From assembly GCA_900708905.1 (NCBI GenBank), contig CAADRB010000052.1, positions 1 through 64,000 on the forward strand: a stretch of 64,000 nt of DNA, written 5' to 3'. A program made the translations under genes and the position numbers. The DNA comes from Hymenolepis diminuta (taxonomy: Eukaryota > Platyhelminthes > Cestoda > Cyclophyllidea > Hymenolepididae). Shown here piece by piece: positions 1 through 11,369 of the stretch; within the stretch, counting starts at the first letter, position 1; every line of letters starts with the position of its first letter. The notes beneath the pieces are model-generated. The model saw only the letters and a program-made list of their open reading frames with translations, did no database searches and was not told where the DNA came from.

Positions 1-640
1 ATCAAAAAGTCAACCAAAGAAGTGATAGGTGGCTGGCTATGTGGGGGCGGACTCCACTGTAATTCCAACTCTTATGCGTGCGTATGAACTTTCCACCAAC
101 AGTGATGGCTTTAGGTGTTGTGAAGGGCAGTGAGGGAGGGACACATCATTATTCAACTTCTTCCACAGGGCTTCAGAGTCAATGTAAATGCAGATGCAGA
201 TGCCTATGTTGAGACTCTTCAAAGCGTTGTTGTTAAGTCACCTTGGGTAGACAACGCAGCTAATGGAGGAAGATCCTATGTCTTCCAACAAGACTTGGCT
301 TCATCCCATTAAAGCACTCAAAACCCGCAATTGAATGGTCGCCAATTTTCATTATCATATCACACTAAACTTCTTGTGACCTTCTAACTCACCAGACCCT
401 ATTCCTTCGGATTAATACATGTGTGGGGAGGGAGTGTGTGGTTGAAAAGGAGGTTGACAAGCATTCCTGCAACCCAAATTCTCTATCATGGAACCTATAG
501 CCTGAGGAACGGAGGACAGTAATAAGCGTCGCCTAATGGTAGTTTGCAGTTGCTTTTGGACTCGAATTGAGCGGGCGACAGAGGCCGAAGGGGGATATAA
601 AGAACAAAACCTACGTTAATATTATGTTTACTTGATTTAT
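1..640 (+). mobile_element. Fossil mariner-like (D,D34D) transposase, 5' end outside the window
   Basis: This is a decayed transposase of the mariner (Tc1/mariner, IS630-related) cut-and-paste family, readable only by moving between frames. In order along the plus strand are a segment resembling the TVM-x-GVV-x-SEG region (about 105-150), then GFRVNVNADADAYVETLQ (about 171-225), then PWVDNAANGGRSYVFQQD with the second catalytic Asp at 292-294. After a stop at 310-312 and a frameshift comes HKALKTRN (about 307-331), then SPDPIPSDYM with the third Asp at 395-397. The VEKEVDKHSCNPNSL segment (about 440-485) and RIERATEAEGGY near 562-600 follow in further frames. The 100 nt between the two Asp codons would be 102 nt, or 34 codons, if 2 nt were lost, as expected for D,D34D. 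Several stops and frameshifts mean it cannot encode an active enzyme. The first catalytic Asp and the 5' terminal repeat lie before the window. No 3' terminal inverted repeat could be fixed. Confidence 0.85.
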
Positions 641-2645
641 TACAAAAACAGTAGGTTTCAATCATTACGAGTTTCATTTCCCTTTTTCTGACAGTGCGTG
701 AGGTGTCCTCAGATGCCTTACGCACCCGGTACATACCTTTTCGGCTGGAAAGGAGTTGATAGGATAATTGATATCTTAATGTTAATATTATTAATATATC
801 ATTTATTATTAAAACGTAAACTTTAAAAGTGAATTCTTATATTTAATAAATAACTAAACAAAAACAGTTAAAATCAAATTAATTATTTCAATTCTACAAT
901 AAAAAATTGTTAATTAACCAAAAATCTATCATTACATTAAATAAATTAATTCACATTTTGAATTAATTAATATGCACTTCTAAAATATCCAAAAATAGCA
1001 TTTAATGCTATTTAGAATTGTGGAAAAAAGGAGTAAAAGATTACTAAAAGTTCACATTTTTGCGTATTAAGGGTGCGAATGCGGCCCCCTTTTTTGCTTT
1101 TGAAGTGAAAAACGAAACGGAGCTGTGTCGGCAATCTGGATGTACTTTGCCGTAATAGAACACCTTCAGGAAAAGTTCAGCCAGAAAACTGCGGAGGCTT
1201 AAATCACTTTAATTAATAAGATAAACCTTTCAGGGATTAATTGCTTATATCTTCTAGCTCAAAGCTGTACATATTAGATAGGAATAGAAGGGGTCCAATC
1301 CTTGCTTTGACTAATTAACAGCATTTATTAAGAAGGATCGATCTTGAAACTTCAATTAATTAATTTTTTGCGAAGATTGAAGAAGTAGAAGGAAATTTTT
1401 TTGACAACAAGCAGTTATCATGACCTTAAAATAGCTGGAGCCGGGATAACCGGAACATTCAAGTAAGGGAGAACTCAGTTAGCAATATTCACTCATTGAC
1501 TGAGATTTTTCTTTCCGATATTTCAGAGTAGAAATGCAGAAATACGTCGAGGAATGCGAACAATTAGATTTAAAGGGAAAATAACAACATTTAAGGGAAT
1601 AATATTTAATTAATTAGAATTATGAACTTTATTTTACCTTTTTGAAACTAATTAACTCGATTAGGTGCTAAAGAAAAGGAATCCCATATGCCTCTCCGAC
1701 GAAAATAGTTGAATAGTTAAATGAATACAATTTTAACAAGTGAAAGTTCGAGAACTCAACAGGTTGATCCCTTTTCACGTGAACTGTGCCCTAATTTTTG
1801 TGAGAAATAACATTCAATTGATAGTTAAACATCTTAGAAATTTAAATAACGAATGTTCTTTTTCTGAGAGGTTTGGAACATTTGACCACTTTCTATTCTG
1901 CTGTCTTGGCCATTAATTTCTAATATGATCGACCTTCCAAATTAGTCAACTGGTCGCGAGGAAAACTTACACGTTGTACTCTGAATTCGGAAACTTTATC
2001 AAAGGTAAGAGTGCGGGACGTTTGTCCTGCCGTAGGTAATAACGTTGCCATTGTATTGAAATAGCTCCTAGCTTTTACATTTCAATACACTGAAGAAGTA
2101 ACTCTCTGGAACACCAAATTTTCTGCATTTCAACGCCCTTTCCTTCTTTCTTTTCCCATCTTGTAATTGCAATGCTTCCTTCTATTGGTAAACTCATGGA
2201 GATATTTTCTTTTTATTTCGTTGAGCAGTCTCGAAGTAGGACTGGCCGTGTGACCGATTTCATTCTCACATTATCTCGTATGTATTACTGATCAACCCGC
2301 AAGTCTTTAGAAAGCTGATTTCTAGCAGAGTATTGGATACTAATAGTATGACTTTGTTTACAAAAGGCAATAGTTGTTGTGGAAGAAGTGATTAACACAT
2401 AGCAATCTTTTCTTACACAATAATATGTCTGCATGATAATGTCAAAATTGTAAATAGTTAGCTTGTACTTATAAAAGTTTCCCCATGTGATTTGTAGACA
2501 TTTCAGAATGTATGGATCCAGATACAAATATATGAAATGTAACTCTCCGTGTGGATTGCCGCGGTCTCCATCTCGGACAACCTGCCTTGACGTGCTGCTT
2601 CAATCATGAAATGGTATCAAAATACGATCCGAGAGGGGGCAGACA
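641..2645. other. Non-coding, AT-rich; no gene recognised
   Basis: Many short A/T runs and repeated TTAATTAA-like stretches are present, with no open frame of coding character on either strand. I see no RNA gene and no clear repeat. Confidence 0.5.
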
Positions 2646-2649
2646 CAAA

Positions 2650-2855
2650 TTTTCGTTGGCATAACGGAAACTAATTACAGTTCAAATAGACCTCCATTTA
2701 GTTCACTTAAACAATTTAGGGGTTAACCTCTGTATTAATAATGATGGGAAGAAAATATGAAATAAAATATTTCGACAAGGAAAATTATTTATCAGGTATT
2801 GATAACTATATTTTCACCTTGACAAGAATATCATTCGATTACCTGTGTCTTACCC
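2650..2855 (+). repeat. Dispersed repeat pair, copy 1
   Basis: This segment is similar, in the same orientation, to 25355-25595. The best block is around 2699-2725 against 25428-25455, both reading TAGTTCACTTAAA followed by a near-identical TTTAGG-GTTAA. Similarity continues through an AATAAT / AAAATAT / AAATATT stretch and then a TATATTTTCACCTTGA block (2810-2825). Both copies are too diverged for an element type to be assigned, and no coding potential is evident. Confidence 0.45.
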
Positions 2856-5800
2856 TCCTAATTTGTATTAATTGGATTATTTTCCATGAAATAAATGTCA
2901 GAAGATATTTTTCGCTTTACCATGGTTACTGGCAGTAGATAGTAAAGACTGCGATGTTGGTTTAAGAGCAGCATTCAGGAATGGGATAATTTTGAGGTTT
3001 CTCCGAGAAGTAACTTGTCTTTCACTTTTCATTTTAACGATCACATCTTGTATCGGGGTTTGCAATCAGGCAAATCAAATCTGTGACCTCAACTTCCACT
3101 TTGACCCCTGCTTTTGTTATCAGCGCAGTCTCATTTTAATCGAGATTCTCTCGGCTTAATGAGTATAAAACGCATCTGGCCTATCAATTTAGACCTTCTG
3201 GACAACCGTCATCGTTGGAAAAATATCTTCAAATGTTCTCCTTCAATAAACGAACATGGCGAGCGACTTCCAACCAATCAGATGTAATAATAGTTACAAT
3301 TTTTAGTATCACTCTTCAAACAAACAAGGGAATCGATATTTTTATAAAAATTAATTGGTGCAACTCTAATTTAATTTAGACCTGTCATAAAATTTTTAAA
3401 AAAATTATTAATTTTTGTTTTCTTGTGGGTATTAAAGTGGAACATTATTTACCTTTCAATTGATCATACCTCTCTTTGAAAAATTAAATTTGCATCATCC
3501 TAATTAAATCGCGAAATAAATTTTCCGTAATATTATTTCTATTTGAAAATAAAATTTTTATTTTTTGCCCTGCGGTCTCTGTTGTGCTATGATTATGCAT
3601 GATCGTGATGCCTTTGAAAGAAGTGAACTGAAGCGGTAAGATCGACCATCACAATAAAAACAGCCAGTCAGAACGCACCGGAGATTGTGGAAAGGAATTC
3701 AATCCCCATTTCAGCGGGAAAATTAGAATATTTAAATTTAAAAACTGCAGCGATCGATTACTCATTGAGTGAAAATTTTACAGTTCAAATTCGAAAACCT
3801 CTCTCTCTGTCTCTCACTTTTCGATTCCTACCCGTCCGATTTCGGTTGATTTCTGGCAGTTAAAAATTAGAAATGATTTCACCATTGCTCTAGTTCATAA
3901 TATGATAATCGTCGAAATTCCATCAAAATACTTTAGAAATAAATGGGTTTGATTCAAATGGAAGCCTTATCAAGAAGAAATCAACGCCATACTTCCCACG
4001 ATGAAACAAACCCCGAACTTCACCCAAAGTCAATATCTGATGAAATATTTTGAATTCATAGTTAAGTGTTTTCAATAAGAATAATGAGAAGACAATAGAA
4101 GAGCTATTACTAACTGGATGGCGGATTCTGCATTTTGATACCTAAATCTTCATCCTTTCCCTTTTGGCAAAGTAATTGTCAGGTATTATCATTTAAGCGG
4201 GAAGTTGACAATGGGCATAACCAGGCACCGAGCTATTTCACTGGTGATCTATTAAATTTCCAGTTTAAAGCTGAAGGTATAATAAAATAATAACTGGAAA
4301 GACCGTTTCAAGGAAAAAATTGAGTAACTTTTTAATCATTACTTATTTACAATGACAAATCAACTTCATTTCTAAGATTTAAATAAAAAATATGTTCTCT
4401 ATTTTTCTGGTGCAGCAGGGAGTTTCCGCTGTCTGATATTTTAAAGGAGACCGAATTGTTTTCTGATACATTGCGATCAAGGGCAGGGACTTTTGCCTGA
4501 AGGTTAAAGTATTGCTAAGAGATCTCATTTAATAGAAGAAAATGACTGACTATGAAGTAGACATTTTAGCGGAAATCCAGTAGCTATCCACTCGGTTATC
4601 AAAGTTGACTCCCAGTAATAGCATAGCCGGCCACGTCACTTGATTGTCAAACTGCGAGCATCCCAGATGTAGTCTCGTTTAAAACCCCTAGGATCGATCC
4701 CGAAAATTAGAGGTAATGGCAAGTGGACGATTGATGAATTCTAAATTCAAATGCTTGAAAATGGCCGAGTTAAGAATATTCTTGGTATTCCATAGATTTT
4801 ACAAGTTTAAATTACGTGAGAGCATACGAGCATGCAAAAGGGCGGACAAATATAATTTTGATGAAGAAGACGTCGGTGAAAATGTCAGAGCATCAAGATC
4901 CTTTCTGCCTGTAAATTCTGGAAACACTGAAAATTTCAATTGCTTATAACGAGCATAGTACGCTCTACAATGTCCTGGAATTCAAATTTAATAGTTTGCT
5001 TCCCGGGTACACATGAGTGGGATAGTATCAGGATGCTCGACATTCGGAGCATGCTGATAGGTTAACTCGATTCCGTGGTTGAGCATGCCACATGATGTTT
5101 CTTATAACCACGAATGATAAAGATTTTTTAGCATAGGAAGAACTTCAAATATATTTTTAGTCGGAATTCTACCTTCAATATTTACTTCATTCCGTCGCTT
5201 CTTGTTGGCCCACTTTATGGTTTCCCAAGTTTAAATGATTTCTCACTGGTATAATTAAATTAATTCTTAATAGATTTATTAATTATTACTTTGAAAACAA
5301 AGACGGAGGTGACAGATTAGATACACATATTGCAAACCCAATAAGGAGAATTCTCAGCAACACCAATTAAGTTTGACTACTAGAGGGGACGGGGAAATTT
5401 TACTGTCTCCTGATACTACTCATCCAATCATGCTTTTTGAGAACGATAAAGCCTCCTAATTTCTTAATTCAACTTTTATTATAAATTATATAGACGGTAA
5501 GCTTATATATGAAAACTCCTTCCTAACGCATTGAATTATGTGCCGTCTAATGAGTAGCTAATTACAACGAGGTTGAGAGGTGGGAGTGAAGAAGTGAGCT
5601 TTTAGTTTGAATACTCAACAAATGTTAAAAATCAATGTGTACAAGTCACGGCTATGACTTGGGGAACTTAGGGCTGTGGCGCGCTAGTCAAATATGAAAC
5701 CTGTGATCTCAAGCAGAGGTGGAAGTTGCCTCAATCGCAATGACGTCAACAGACTAAGTGAGGGTGTTTATATGATTGCTCACTTTTATGGTTAGTTCAA

Positions 5801-7540
5801 ATTAGTCATCCATCTTTTCAGTTCGTAGTTTTCCACTTTAATTGAGCAAAAAAGGGATTCGCTGAAGATCTTATAAATATTTGTGTGCTTGTGGAGAAAA
5901 CTTTGTGTACAAAATACTGACTGGAGAAATGAAGGTATAGCAACATCGAACAAGAAAGAATCCGAGGGAGAATAGAGGGCAGGGGGGATTGATCAAATAC
6001 AGTCCTAACTCTTATCGGAAATTGAACTGTTCATGGCCCCAAACTTAGTAATTTGTATTATCCGGCTAAGTGAAGCAACAATTTTCCGAATGACCTTGAG
6101 CTACTGATGGGGATTCTGAACCAAGTTCGAAACCAATTGGAGTCGGCCAACTGAAAAGACGCGTCAAATCATTCAGTTTCTTCATCTGAAAAATAGAAAT
6201 AGAGCCTTATATCAATAGGGAAGCCAAAAAAGAGTGCAGAAATTCTCCAATCAACTCAACATATTATTAAGAATATATGAATGCCCGTTTTTTAATAAAG
6301 ATAGTACGCGTTTAACCAATCGCGCGAGCCTATGTATGGTTAAAGCAGGGAGAAAATAATTTTAGGAAAAAAGTGGGGAAATTTGAAATAACTATGACTC
6401 AGCAATAATTATTTAAATCCCTACCTTAAAAATAATATTTTTTATATCATTTTTGGATTCTGGATGATATGTTATTTTGAAAAAACACGCTGGCAGAGTT
6501 AACTGAGCCCTCTGTGAAAAGCTCGGCGTAAGCTTTCATAATTATATTAACTGTGCAATTGTTTACATAGGCGCTGAGGATTCATCTGCAAATTGAGCTT
6601 CTCTTATCCTAATGTACTCTGAGAAAATTTCGCATCTCTCTGTGAATTAAGGGTTTAACGCAAATCGAATATCACCCCGTAGGAATGATGAAGCAAAGGA
6701 AATCTGAGCGTAAAGTTTACACCTTCTTATCAGAATGGAATAAAAAAGTGGACTTTATTTATAAAAAGAGCACAGAGAGACGAATAAAAAAACGTATTAT
6801 CAACTACGGCGGGACAAATTCACGAGGAACTGTAAATCGATCCAATAGGGGTTTAGTGATACGGAATGGATTGAATTAAGAAGTAGAGCTAGACCATCAA
6901 AACCGCTTTAGCTTTGAATCCAGATGCTTGATAGTTTCTTGCAGGATGCAGTCTAATGCTTCATTTTCTACTGTCCTCATCTTTAGTGTTCAGTATTTCG
7001 TTCTCTGGGTTCCTTGTTTGGATTTGTCTTTAAGGAATTCGGACCTAACTTACCTGATGAATAATTTCGATGGAGGACGAAGATACAGATAAATCCAATG
7101 GCATTACCGAAAGCAAAATTAGATCAATCAGTCAATTTGTAAAGTGAACGAGATCTCACCATGGAGTTGGGAGTAAAAAGGGTGAATTCTTCCACATTGA
7201 AGAGCATGCACAAATCAATTCTTTGGAGTTCAAATGAGAATAAGACTTGTGATGTACTGACTGCATTACACACTTGTTCTTTTCCCCATTCCTCGTTTGC
7301 TGAACTTTTATTCTTCTAATGGACAAGATCCTGTCAGATGATGCAAGCTATTTGAATTTGATCTGGCACTCTGGAGATCACTCAAAGTTAATGGAAAATT
7401 GTATTTAAGTAATTATCACCGGTATTGTTACCAAAGTAATAAAAAAAGTTATAAAATTCTTAATTATGGGAAGAAACAGAGATCGGGTATCAGAAAGTTC
7501 AACAAACGATAAAAGAGAGGGTATCTAAAAGAATTTGAAG
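2856..7540. other. Non-coding; no gene recognised
   Basis: Only short open frames without family resemblance are present. A plus-strand TATAAAA at about 3163 is followed by an ATG at about 3234 opening a frame of roughly 47 codons, but nothing in that peptide is recognisable. Confidence 0.4.
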
Positions 7541-7750
7541 GCAACGTCAAGGTATCAAAGAGTCTTACTCTACTTGATTTTTGAACTTTGGTTGTAAAAT
7601 TTTAATGAAGTGGGCCGTCTGCGTTTCAAAATTCACCTTCCATGATTTGCCCCATGAACTGCAGCAAATGCTTGTCTGTGAAGTTCAGTATTTATTGACC
7701 AATCGATCTTGCTACCTCGAATGGTTTTGATTTCTTCCAGTGGCTGAGGA
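7541..7750 (-). repeat. Degenerate coding repeat family, copy A
   Basis: Positions 7543-7569 are identical over 27 nt to 37224-37250. Translated on the minus strand in mixed frames it gives INTELHRQAFAAV, matching VNTEHRREVFAAV of the 37.3 kb copy and INTEHRRQVFAAI of the 33.6 kb copy. Further along it gives VRLFDTLTLPS, matching VRLFDTLTFPS in the 37.3 kb copy. Stops and frame changes interrupt it, so it is a fossil of a protein-coding repeat or of a duplicated gene. I do not recognise the protein. Confidence 0.6.
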
Positions 7751-10400
7751 GACAGAATTTCTAACATCGTCAACTTACGGTTTTAGCATAGCAAAGGCGG
7801 ATTAGTTAAAAATCTCCAGTTAAGAGAGCTTCACAAGCGGTAATCACTCAAGGTGAACCCAAAATATTCATTAATATTAAATAAAAGTACATTTAAATAA
7901 TCGTTGTTTTCTTCGTAAATAAGACTAATAAAAACTTTATTATCATTAATTAAATAAAAGCTTCTAGATACTCCCAGTAGCCAGATAGTTCAAATATTTA
8001 GACGAAGGGGGGGGGGTATAGATGGGTAACTTGGGAATTTTCTGAACTATTAAGAGGGATTAATGGAATTAAAGTCTAGAAGTTTGACCCGAAATCCTTT
8101 GGCCTGTCAGCATGAAATGAATTGTAAAGATATTGAAATGGTGATTCTCCCTGGAGAGGTGAATTCTCACAGATTTTAAAAATGTGGGGTTTTAAAGAGG
8201 AGAAATACGTAATGAGCCCAAAAAAGTATGAAATGGAGGAGGGGTTCAACAAGAAGAAATTGTACTAAAGTTAGAGCATTGAGAACTTTACTGTTTTGGA
8301 ATTCTGAAATTAGAGAGTTGTTCACATTCTTATAAGGGATAATGTTAAACTTTGCAATCCTCGAATTATTTAGTTAATGGACAAATTAAAACAGCAGTTT
8401 AAGGTTGGACAAGGATCAGGATAAAATAAACTAATGAGTAAAGTAATTCCTTACTAGATGGTGGTTATCAGAAAATGCTCGGGAAATAACTAAGATCAAA
8501 TTACCAATTACTAAGTTTGATCGATCAGCCAACAAGTTTTGAACGTCACGAATATTAACCCTCGATCTGGAAAAACAGGAGCCAAACCTTGAAATTTGAA
8601 CTTTGGAAAATTAGAATATAAATTAATTTAAAAATACAGGCAACCTGATAAATTCGAAATTTAATTGGAGCGGTTTATTGGCCTTGATATTTTCCTCCAG
8701 TCTCTCCCTTTCCCCAGTGGATTATGTCACTACTCTCTGTATTCCTCCAGCTTTCAATGACAAAAGTCTATTTTTCCGCTTTCATTTGAGTAATACTACT
8801 AAAACCATTTCGGTGAGTTAAAAAGACTTCTTTATAATTAATCATAAACATTATTAAGATTAAAACTATAAAAAAAGAGAATAATAATACTTATATCTCC
8901 GGTTTAATCCAGTATATTCAATCGATAAAGACCGTCATTTTGGGCCACATTCAGTCGCTATGCATCCATTGACTTGGAGTTTTTATGACGGTTTCCCGAT
9001 GCTGACCCCTGGGGCTGGCAGTTCAAAAATTGAAATTCGTTGCAGTGGGGAAGTCATAAAATTTGCAGAGGCCACATTTCCTTCAATCGATAATTCACCC
9101 CAAGAAGGGAAAAAGAAGAAAATATGGGAACATTCCATTTAATAAAATATGTTTTTAAGGGTTCGAATTGGGTTCAGCCAGCCTCCAGGCATTGTAAATA
9201 CTTAATAGTAATTCTTAATGAAGATAAAAATGTTATTATTTTTTTAAATTAAATTTATTAAAATTTTAACATAACCCTAAGTACTAATATACTTGTTTTT
9301 TTCAGGTTGAATTGAATAAACAAATTCTATTTATATATTTCTGATTTAGTAAAAATATTACGATTAAAATAAAATATTTATTAAATATTGTAAATTTAAA
9401 ATTAACTCTAAAATATCTGATAAATAAATTTAAAGGGTTAATATTTTTCATAGGCAGAAATACGACGTAAGAAACTCAATTGACGGCGGGTAGCTTCGGG
9501 GTCACAGTTACCAGTCTCTAATGTCAATACAGTGTATCATTCGGAGATCAATCAAATAGTGCTTGATCTTACTTTGTGTGTGTACACATTGAAGAGCGAA
9601 CCGATTTGTGAAGATCGGTCGACGCAGACTCGAAACCATCATTATTCAATCGCATTTAGTTACATTTAATTAGATATAAATGACTTAATGAAAGTTCATT
9701 AATGTTAGCGCCTTATTCATGGAAAATTTCATTGCCAAGTTGGTCAGACTTTGAAGTGGAGGAGGAGAAAGGTGTGTCAATAGAGAGGAGAGGCGCTAAA
9801 ATCCGTGGAAATATTGCACTTCCACAATGTAATGACCAGGAAAATTTTGATTCAGTGTAATACTGTTTCCCAGTTATTAATAAATGCTCAATAAAATCGG
9901 AATATATTTAAATGTTTGAACTACGAGATATTCCCGCTCAAAGGTTGCAGATAAAAACTGATATAGGCAAGAAATCGTGGAGTTTTTTGACGTTTTAAAC
10001 AATCTCTGCCACATAATTCGAATATTTTTCCCAGTTATAATTTGAATAATAAAATCTACCAAAATAAATTTTTTATTTCTTCTGTTAGGGTGTCAGTAAG
10101 AAACTGTTTTTGTTATTTCGCATTATAAAGGATATTTTTATAAAGCCATTATAGTGGGGAGGTATTATCGTTTTGTCTTTGTTTAGTTAAAGTCAGTCAG
10201 AACTCGCTGTAATTAACCCAAATAACGAACAAGGTTAATTAAAACAAATTCTATAAACAGAGACTGCAGAGAATCAAAATTAATTTATTTGATTATAAAT
10301 GCCGGATAAGTTGGTTGTTGCGAATCAGTGGGTTTATACACCATTGGACTTGGGATTCGAGAGCTATACATCTTGTATGTTTGTTTAAAGTGTTGTCTTA
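7751..10400. other. Non-coding; no gene recognised
   Basis: AT-rich DNA with only short open frames. The stretch 9590-9660 is somewhat richer in GC but I could not assign it. Confidence 0.4.
8007..8016 (+). repeat. Poly-G run (10 G)
   Basis: An uninterrupted run of ten G in otherwise AT-rich DNA. Confidence 0.9.
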
Positions 10401-10403
10401 GTA

Positions 10404-10409
10404 TTTATT
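10404..10409 (-). terminator. Candidate polyadenylation signal of the 10.6 kb ILP gene
   Basis: AATAAA on the minus strand, about 170 nt downstream of the stop codon of the insulin-like gene. It is the first canonical hexamer I found after that stop. Its use is inferred. Confidence 0.4.
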
Positions 10410-10580
10410 GATGTCATCAAAGTAAGGGAAAGGAGATTGGAGAAAGAGAGAGAGGAAAAATAATGATTGTCGACTGTTTCCTTTACAAAAATAAAGATTG
10501 CGATGAGGAGTAGTCAAGGAAAGAGGGAATCGGGAGATGTGTAGAATGTTGGAAGGATTGTTGTTATATAGCGGATTTTG

Positions 10581-11210
10581 CTAGTCCTTGGCACAATACT
10601 GCTCTAAAAACCTCCTTGTACATCCACGGCAACAGCACTCTGTAATGATTGTATAGGGCTCATAACGCAAGTAGAGCGCACAAAATTCGTCGTGCTTCCT
10701 TCGTCGAACTTTTCCCGGTTTATACAATTGTGTGGCTCGATCTGAAATAAGACCATTCACGGTTATTACTCGGGAGTAGCCACATAGTACAAAAGCACTT
10801 TCTAAACAGACTTGAATCAAAATTTCGCCAGGATTTAACCTCATGTAATATACAAATCAAATTCAGTGACTCTTACGTAGTCTGAGGCCACGTCTGACAC
10901 GACCAGAGTCAGCATATGGAGAATAAGTTCCACGATCTCCACACTGTTGTTTGAGGTTGACAATGAGCTGGTATCCACACATTATCCTACGGGGATCAGA
11001 GACGCCTGTCCGCTTTTCGGCTTCTTGGCTCAGAGAAACGTTGGTATCTTGGTATTCTTCAGTTCCTACCTCTGTAGAACTAGCCATGGGGATAGTTAAA
11101 CGGATGGTGAAAAATAGAGAAAGGAGGAGCAAAGTGAAACGATAATTTGAAAACCTCAAATTGACGCTGGAAAGCGGTGCTGTGTCAACTGCGCGGTTGA
11201 CATGAGACAT
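10581..11210 (-). CDS. ilp: Insulin-like peptide precursor (ILP copy 1), two exons
   Basis: Secreted hormone precursor of the insulin/relaxin superfamily, expected to act on an insulin-receptor tyrosine kinase. Exon 1 is 11210..10877, a 135 bp GT-AG intron (10876..10742) follows in phase 1, and exon 2 is 10741..10581, giving 164 residues. An N-terminal stretch of about 24 residues precedes a hydrophobic signal core (residues 25-36). A KR site is at 66-67. The B chain contains C78-G-x3-L and C90 followed by GDRGTY, spaced as in insulin. RVRR (104-107) and KVRRRK (122-127) would bound a very short C peptide. The A chain (128-164) has CC-x3-C-x8-C (C147, C148, C152, C161) ending LEQYC. Extra cysteines are C132 and C149. 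The intron position and phase match the classic insulin C-peptide intron. M42 is an alternative start, but it would remove the signal core. A TATA box lies about 70 nt upstream of the chosen ATG. Confidence 0.9.
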
Positions 11211-11277
11211 TGTTGTCAAAGGTGGAGGAGAAGCGAAATGGTTGTCTTTAACACCCTTACTTTTTGTAAATAGGCGG

Positions 11278-11316
11278 TTTTATAGTAATGATGGAATAGA
11301 ATTTCAGCCAATCAAC
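11278..11316 (-). promoter_or_regulatory. TATA box and CCAAT element of ILP copy 1
   Basis: On the minus strand TATAAAA lies at 11284..11278, about 70 nt before the ATG. About 25-30 nt further upstream is TTGATTGGC (11316..11308), an inverted CCAAT box. The 29.9 kb ILP gene has the same arrangement. Confidence 0.55.
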
Positions 11317-11345
11317 TTTGCCGAGGTTGAAAGTGCGTGTATATC

Positions 11346-11367
11346 ACTCCGCGCTTGCTTGCGGAGT
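11346..11367. promoter_or_regulatory. Perfect 7-bp inverted repeat upstream of ILP copy 1
   Basis: ACTCCGC (11346-11352) and GCGGAGT (11361-11367) are separated by 8 nt (GCTTGCTT). The site is GC-rich against an AT-rich background and lies about 140-155 nt before the ILP start codon. A dimeric-factor site is one possibility; the role is unknown. Confidence 0.35.
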
Positions 11368-11369
11368 AT

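Noticed and set aside
3163..3380. TATAAAA followed by a 47-codon ATG frame on the plus strand
   Set aside because: The peptide has no recognisable feature, and the downstream CCAATCAGATG match to the ILP promoter is on the wrong side for it.
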